A stretch of DNA of 13,088 nucleotides, taken from assembly GCA_945788545.1 (NCBI GenBank), contig CALZMK010000014.1, positions 1-13,088 of the forward strand, in the 5' to 3' direction. Position 1 is the stretch's first letter. Each line of letters begins with the position of its first letter. The position numbers were made by a program, and so were the translations under genes. This stretch comes from an uncultured Prevotella sp. (GTDB lineage Bacteria > Bacteroidota > Bacteroidia > Bacteroidales > Bacteroidaceae). Shown here in pieces: positions 8,962-13,088 of this stretch. Under the pieces are notes generated by a model that saw only the letters and a list, made by a program, of their open reading frames with translations, ran no database searches and was not told the DNA's origin.

Positions 8962-10541
8962 CTGTCTTGTTTTCTTTCTTTTTTAATTGCGGTCATCATC
9001 ACCTTTGCCTCCTTCTTCATGTCGCGTGTGGCCGGCGATTCCACTTTTACAGGAAATGCCACCACACGTTCTGCCATGGCGAGACATTTCTCTGGTTCTT
9101 CAGCCTTCATGTATAGTAGCATCAGTTTGTATAGAGGATAGATGCGGTTGGGCATCATGCGATAGGCACGCTCGTAACATGCCTCGGCCAGGTCTGGCTC
9201 CTCCATGTCAGCATAGTTGTTGCCCTGCATCACCACAAACATGGGGTCGTTGCTCACCAGTTCGCCTTGGCGAAGCATGGCATTGCTATCGTTCCAGCGT
9301 TTCTCCTCACGCAATATCTTGCCAAAATTAAACAGGAATTTAGGGTTGTCCGACAGCCATGGCAGCATCTCGTAGCAGTCGGGAATAAAATGTGCGTCCA
9401 TATATCCTGCGATATGATTATATTCCTCAACCAACCTTGCACGATGCCAGAGTTGTTTCGTGGGCATCAGGCATAAGGCAATGGACAAAACGAAGTAACA
9501 GATACCCGAAGTGACGCTTCTTCTCTCTGACCTCATTTGTGCACTGCTCAAATGAGCCATCACCACAACCATGATTATTTGGAAGGTCAGCAACTCAAAG
9601 GTGTAGGAAAAGAGGGAAGTTATCAGCAACACGGGCAAGCACCATTTGAGCGTACTGCCCTCATCGCAGGCATAGCGCAAGAGTAGCAAGGCGATACATA
9701 CCGCGAACAACAGTCCAACAAGACCCTGCTCCACTCCGATATGCAACCACTCGTTGAAGGCATAGTCCAGCACGTCCGCATTTTGCAGACTGCCGTCCGG
9801 CATACCCTCTGTCAGTTTGGCCATTGTCCTGGCATACTGGTATTTGAAACTGCCCATTCCCGTCCCTGTCCACGGGTGTTCCACAATGCTGTGCCCCGAC
9901 ACCCACCAGATAATGCCACGCCCGTTGGCTGACCCCTGCTTCAAAAGGTAGAAAACCAAGGTCATAACACTCCCACCAGCCGCAATCCACCATCGGTAGT
10001 GCTTCAGCTCTTTCCTATACATATATAATAAGGTGACAGCACTTGCCAGTATGGCGGCACGACTCCAAGTAAACATCAGGACGCATGCCAGTAGGAACAA
10101 GACGACAGGGACAAGGTATTGCCAGACAACCTCATACCTGACTTTGCCGCTATATTTCCTCCATAGAGCCACAGCCATCACCAACCCTGTAGCCAACATA
10201 GTCCCGAAGGGTCCCGGATTAAGGAATGTCCCAGTCATAGGATAGCGGTAGTGCAGGCTTCTGCCAGTGAACAGTTGATGAAGACCTATTCCAGTCTCCA
10301 CCAATGTCCACATCACGATGAGTGCTGCCAGAACATCGCCCGACACCCGTCTGATGCCGAATAGCACACGTAATGCCAAGTAGATGCCCAAGAACAGCGT
10401 GGACTTCAGCACAATGCCGCTGACGGGGTATGTAGTTTGAAGATACGCATAGGCAATGATGTACAGCCACCAAGCTATCAACATGGTGGACATTACATCA
10501 TTTCTTGAATGAAATAAAGGCATTTGGCAAATATCTGGCAT
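8958..10541 (-). CDS. O-antigen ligase/polymerase-like (Wzy_C-type) membrane protein with C-terminal TPR region
   Basis: This 527-residue protein has two parts. Residues about 20-360 hold roughly ten hydrophobic segments with the hallmarks of the WaaL/Wzy/PglL superfamily: GTFLNPGPFG (104-113), TWSRAA (158-163), GRGIIWW (207-213), PWTGTGMGSFKYQY (223-236) and the large-loop segment NEWLHIGVEQGLVG (263-276), which has a candidate catalytic His267. Residues about 395-510 are helical TPR-like repeats, with acidic and Tyr/Ala-rich helices such as DLAEACYERAYRMMP, and end in a basic tail. Family members transfer undecaprenyl-linked glycans to lipid A or protein, or polymerise them, on the periplasmic side. 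No glycosyltransferase or flippase is seen here, so the acceptor is unknown. It starts 2 nt after the second propeller gene stop and overlaps the MauE-like gene as ATGA. A later in-frame ATG at 10487 (MSTM) is an alternative start closer to the first helix. Confidence 0.88.
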   Translation of the reverse strand: MPDICQMPLFHSRNDVMSTMLIAWWLYIIAYAYLQTTYPVSGIVLKSTLFLGIYLALRVLFGIRRVSGDVLAALIVMWTLVETGIGLHQLFTGRSLHYRYPMTGTFLNPGPFGTMLATGLVMAVALWRKYSGKVRYEVVWQYLVPVVLFLLACVLMFTWSRAAILASAVTLLYMYRKELKHYRWWIAAGGSVMTLVFYLLKQGSANGRGIIWWVSGHSIVEHPWTGTGMGSFKYQYARTMAKLTEGMPDGSLQNADVLDYAFNEWLHIGVEQGLVGLLFAVCIALLLLRYACDEGSTLKWCLPVLLITSLFSYTFELLTFQIIMVVVMAHLSSAQMRSERRSVTSGICYFVLSIALCLMPTKQLWHRARLVEEYNHIAGYMDAHFIPDCYEMLPWLSDNPKFLFNFGKILREEKRWNDSNAMLRQGELVSNDPMFVVMQGNNYADMEEPDLAEACYERAYRMMPNRIYPLYKLMLLYMKAEEPEKCLAMAERVVAFPVKVESPATRDMKKEAKVMMTAIKKERKQDR

Positions 10542-10543
10542 TC

Positions 10544-11650
10544 TTATATCTTCTCAAAATTAGCTTGATATAACATTGATTCTTTTTCACTACATCCGTA
10601 CAATATACCAGAAAACTGGTCGTAATAGATGTTATTTACGTTTTTATCAGTTTTTACAACTTTTACGAGATTACCATCCCAGTCCAAAATAATTATAGTA
10701 TTGAACCCATCGGCAATACTCTTATCTGAAACATGTTTCCCATTCCAGAGAGCATAGATATGCTTGTCGCTACTGGTTATGCGCGAAAAACATTTCTGTG
10801 CATTTTTCATGTCTGTTTCAAACACCGAATAATCCAAACTTTCATCCAAAAGAAATCCACTTACTTTAGATGTTTCCAGATCAACGACAGATATTATTGG
10901 CAAATAATAATATGCTGTTACAATTTTCTTGACATCTATATTTACTCTGGTTGATCCGCTAAAGAACCTTTCCGGTAATATAGTACTATTGTTATTCGCA
11001 ATAGGATTGTCAAAAGGTCTTATCGTTTTAACATTGTCTCCACTACGACAGTTAATAAAGTGAATACTTGGGCACGAAAGAAGACCTCCTTTCTCATCTC
11101 TCACACTTGCTGTGGTACCAACCATCAAACTATCAGAGAATTTGGCAAGTATTTGAGGAGGACAATGGTAAAAATCACGCCATCGTTGTACAGACGAGTT
11201 TTCAATGCTGTCATTTCCCTTCCTTATAGATTCTGTTATATTCCATACAAAATATTGGTTTTCATGCGGAGCATTAGTCAATGACTTTAATTCTCCATTC
11301 TCTTTATACAATAGTGAGAAAGGAGCAATTGTCGCAAATTCATTTCTCCCATGTCCCCTTTGTATGTACTCACCGATTTTATCTTTAGTATGTATGTTAT
11401 AAACATCCACAAAATGTTGGGATACATAATTAAAAAAGAAAGCTAAGCTGTCACAGACGAGAAAACCTTCTGTGTTATTTTGCGTTTCCATAATAGGAGA
11501 AAGATGGACTATTTGGAAATCAGTATCTTCCATGATGTCACGTATGTCAATGTTGACATGATGGATGTCTCCGATAAAATGTTCATCATGTGGTTTACAT
11601 CCCACAAGGAATAGCAACGCATATATTGAAATGTATAATGTAGTTTTCAT
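10544..11650 (-). CDS. Six-bladed beta-propeller lipoprotein (TolB-like/BF3164-like), copy 2
   Basis: This is a predicted 368-residue envelope lipoprotein. From the ATG at 11650, residues 1-18 form a signal with lipobox FLVGC, so Cys18 should be lipidated; an in-frame TTG at 11656 adds two residues and is less likely. Cys18 is followed by KPHDEHF, an acidic stretch of the sort that favours surface export in Bacteroidetes. The rest is beta-rich. GEYIQRGHGRNEF (93-105) matches the blade motif of Bacteroidetes six-bladed propellers. SSDKHIYALWNG, and ILDWDGNLVKVV near residue 322, are the closing-blade repeats of the BF3164/TolB-like group. The same elements occur in the neighbouring copy (STDNKIYALYDN, FDWDANPIARY), so the two are paralogs. 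No catalytic residues are recognisable; binding or scaffolding is the usual guess. It is much more AT-rich than the export genes downstream, and only 2 nt separate it from the Wzy-like start. Confidence 0.85.
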   Translation of the reverse strand: MKTTLYISIYALLFLVGCKPHDEHFIGDIHHVNIDIRDIMEDTDFQIVHLSPIMETQNNTEGFLVCDSLAFFFNYVSQHFVDVYNIHTKDKIGEYIQRGHGRNEFATIAPFSLLYKENGELKSLTNAPHENQYFVWNITESIRKGNDSIENSSVQRWRDFYHCPPQILAKFSDSLMVGTTASVRDEKGGLLSCPSIHFINCRSGDNVKTIRPFDNPIANNNSTILPERFFSGSTRVNIDVKKIVTAYYYLPIISVVDLETSKVSGFLLDESLDYSVFETDMKNAQKCFSRITSSDKHIYALWNGKHVSDKSIADGFNTIIILDWDGNLVKVVKTDKNVNNIYYDQFSGILYGCSEKESMLYQANFEKI

Positions 11651-11802
11651 TGTCAATACAATTTGTTAAGTAGGGCGTGTCAATCACCCTACCTAATCTT
11701 AATTATTTTATACAACTTCCTGTTGATTGCGGAACTAACATTGTCTCTGCTCTCGCTTAACGAAAAGGTTGTGACACATAGTATCCGTTTCCCTTTTTAG
11801 AC
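11651..11802. other. Intergenic spacer between the two propeller genes
   Basis: This is the only sizeable gap in the operon. It holds no convincing gene. Near its downstream end, 20 nt before the ATG at 11650, is a 6-bp inverted repeat (GTAGGG at 11670-11675, CCCTAC at 11687-11692, 11-nt loop). No U-tract follows it on the minus strand, so it is not a normal terminator. I could not find a good Bacteroides-type promoter (TTTG at about -33 with TAnnTTTG at -7), but the size of the gap leaves room for an internal promoter. Confidence 0.4.
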
Positions 11803-12828
11803 TTATGGCATTTTCAATTCAAACCAAGTTCCATGTGTGTCATCTTCTACTTGTGCTATGAATCTGTTGTTGTCTTCATCCACTGTAAAACAGACCAAAC
11901 GTGGTGTATGATATCTGGCGATAGGATTGGCATCCCAGTCAAAAACCAATATAGACATTTCATCCGGTTTTTCTGGATTATCATATAGTGCATAGATTTT
12001 GTTATCCGTTGAACATATGTCTATAAAATAATAATATGGTTCTTGAAAATCATGATCTGTGTATTGGGGCATGTGATTGCCTACCTGCAGTGTTATATTT
12101 TGAGTTCCGTCCGTAGAAATAATGTTTATCCTGGGGAAATTAAAATATGCTATTGCTAATGTCTTACGTTTATCACTATACGTCGTCAGAGTCTGTGACA
12201 ATTCGAAGGGATTTGTTACAAAAAGGTCTGACGACATTGCCTTTGGTTGGAGAACGGTTACATCTTGATTCTTGGCATTATGCAAAACTATGTCGCATTG
12301 TGTTTGTAGGCAAGTGCCAATATATAGATAATCCTCTATACAATATATATTGCTCGTTTCATACAGTTTTGTTTGATTGAAATCCTCCACTTTAACTGGA
12401 AGCGATGAAGAATCTTCAAGACTTACTGCATAAAGTACATTATTTTTTCTCTCCAAGAAACTCGCATAGGTTTTACCTTCTAACTGTAACATTTGACCCG
12501 TAGGCACAGGTGCTATCCACTCATCATGTCCCTTGCCATATCTCATCATTTTATACATAAAATTCAGGCTGTCATCATAAACACAAAAAAGATACTCATC
12601 TTTTTTTATGCCAAAAACATATTTGTCAGATAGTTTTGTTACACTGTAAGATGTGTACATCGTATCAAGATGCTTAATATGACTTCCGGCTAATTGCTCT
12701 TCGACAGGAAATGCCATAACATACCTGACATCACTAGTGCATGAATAACATGTAATACACATTATTACCATTACAGTCCACGCATAAATATATGCGTGGA
12801 CACAAGAATTAGAACAACGATGAATCAT
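11803..12828 (-). CDS. Six-bladed beta-propeller lipoprotein (TolB-like/BF3164-like), copy 1
   Basis: This protein is a paralog of the propeller at 10544-11650. With ATG 12828 it has 341 residues. That start shares its A with the stop of the NVEALA gene (TAATG), a translational-coupling arrangement; an in-frame ATG at 12840 would add four residues. Residues 1-30 have a long n-region, then a hydrophobic stretch ending in ITCYSC, so Cys30 is a probable but non-canonical lipidation site. The body is beta-rich with the group's motifs: YGKGHDEW (97-104) in an early blade, IDICSTDNKIYALYDN, and VFDWDANPIARY (295-306) before the last blade (CFTVDEDNNRFIAQVED). No enzyme motif is visible. Because it sits directly behind the small secreted peptide gene, its product may bind, display or sense that peptide; this is inference. 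The first codons contain a strong hairpin, described separately. Its AT content matches the peptide gene. Confidence 0.83.
   Translation of the reverse strand: MIHRCSNSCVHAYIYAWTVMVIMCITCYSCTSDVRYVMAFPVEEQLAGSHIKHLDTMYTSYSVTKLSDKYVFGIKKDEYLFCVYDDSLNFMYKMMRYGKGHDEWIAPVPTGQMLQLEGKTYASFLERKNNVLYAVSLEDSSSLPVKVEDFNQTKLYETSNIYCIEDYLYIGTCLQTQCDIVLHNAKNQDVTVLQPKAMSSDLFVTNPFELSQTLTTYSDKRKTLAIAYFNFPRINIISTDGTQNITLQVGNHMPQYTDHDFQEPYYYFIDICSTDNKIYALYDNPEKPDEMSILVFDWDANPIARYHTPRLVCFTVDEDNNRFIAQVEDDTHGTWFELKMP
12776..12801 (-). promoter_or_regulatory. Strong RNA hairpin just after the NVEALA stop, inside the propeller signal-peptide codons
   Basis: A perfect 11-bp inverted repeat: GTCCACGCATA at 12776-12786, a 4-nt loop, and TATGCGTGGAC at 12791-12801. 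In the minus-strand transcript the stem begins 26 nt past the NVEALA stop codon and lies within codons of the propeller signal peptide. No U-run follows, so it is not a standard Rho-independent terminator. It could stabilise the 3' end of the peptide message, mark a processing site, or lower translation of the downstream gene. Confidence 0.6.
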
Positions 12829-13088
12829 TAATAGGAACATTTAGAATAAGTACCCTTGCCCATTTCGTCATAAATCTTTTCACAGGAAACGCAGTCATAG
12901 TACGTACGAGCTTTTCTTACTACCGACTCGTAATAGCAAATGCTATATTTTCCTGAGTTCTCACTTTCTGAGAGTGCCTCTACATTCTGAAGAAGCAAAC
13001 CCTTAGAAATGTTTTCCTGACTGTGTTCATAGGTCTTTGCCCCAGCAAATCCTATTGCGCCAACCAGTGCGCAGAAGAAAAATTTCTT
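12828..13088 (-). CDS. NVEALA-family small secreted protein (start codon outside window)
   Basis: The reading frame entering from the right edge gives 86 residues ending in TAA at 12830-12828. It begins KKFFFCALVGAIGFAGA, so probably only the initiating Met is missing. That segment is a Sec-type signal with an AGA cleavage site near residue 17. LLLQNVEALSESE (31-43) carries the hallmark NVEALA motif, here NVEALS, at the position expected for this Bacteroidales family of short proteins. The remaining core (about 44-86) is rich in Tyr and Lys and has four cysteines (51, 66, 69, 84) spaced C-X14-C-X2-C-X14-C, which could form two disulfides or a metal or redox site. The function of the family is not established; members look like secreted peptide precursors. 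It is the first visible gene of the operon and is coupled by TAATG to the propeller gene. The low GC content matches the two propeller genes. Confidence 0.85.
   Translation of the reverse strand, partial: KKFFFCALVGAIGFAGAKTYEHSQENISKGLLLQNVEALSESENSGKYSICYYESVVRKARTYYDCVSCEKIYDEMGKGTYSKCSY

Noticed and set aside
11670..11692. Inverted repeat (GTAGGG/CCCTAC) considered as a terminator after the first propeller gene
   Set aside because: It has only 6 bp, an 11-nt loop and no U-tract downstream on the transcribed strand, so it does not meet the usual form of an intrinsic terminator.
11705..11743. 12-codon minus-strand frame in the propeller spacer, considered as a second small peptide gene
   Set aside because: It is too short, with no signal sequence, no NVEALA motif and no start context. 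Chance is the simplest explanation.
11651..11802. Internal Bacteroides-type promoter in the propeller spacer
   Set aside because: The nearest -7 candidate (TAGTTCCG) misses two of the four TTTG positions and no well-spaced -33 TTTG was found. It cannot be supported from sequence alone.

Overview
The window suggests a gut-type Bacteroidales genome (Bacteroides/Prevotella-like). The evidence is an NVEALA-family small secreted protein, Bacteroidetes-type six-bladed beta-propeller lipoproteins, a WaaL/Wzy-like membrane protein with a TPR tail, and mostly SD-poor starts. Every supported gene lies on the minus strand, so transcription runs from high to low coordinates. The genes are packed tightly (ATGA and TAATG overlaps, gaps of 0-15 nt, one gap of about 150 nt). 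This looks like one long operon, cut by the window at both ends.

In transcription order: (1) 13088-12828, the 3' part (probably all but the start codon) of an NVEALA-family precursor with a symmetric four-cysteine core; (2) 12828-11803 and (3) 11650-10544, two related beta-propeller lipoproteins separated by about 150 bp; (4) 10541-8958, an O-antigen ligase/polymerase-like membrane protein fused to a C-terminal TPR region; (5) 8961-8512, a small MauE/DoxX-type redox-associated membrane protein with a CGC motif; (6) 8519-7053, a TolC-like outer-membrane factor; (7) 7056-5974, an RND periplasmic adaptor lipoprotein; (8) 5958-2932, an RND permease; (9) 2929 to beyond base 1, a second, different RND permease lacking only its last few dozen residues.

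The layout has two halves. Genes 1-3 (10.5-13.1 kb) are clearly AT-rich and encode a small cysteine-containing secreted protein and probable envelope lipoproteins. Genes 4-9 are much more GC-rich and encode membrane and export machinery. The working hypothesis, which is inference, is that the locus makes, oxidises or otherwise modifies, and exports a small secreted peptide. The MauE-like protein would handle thiol chemistry, the Wzy_C-type protein would handle an undefined transfer, and a tripartite pump with two permeases would handle export. No maturase, peptidase, glycosyltransferase, regulator, RNA gene, insertion sequence or CRISPR array is visible. No intrinsic terminator is evident, as expected inside an operon. 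A strong 11-bp hairpin just downstream of the NVEALA stop codon is the clearest regulatory candidate.
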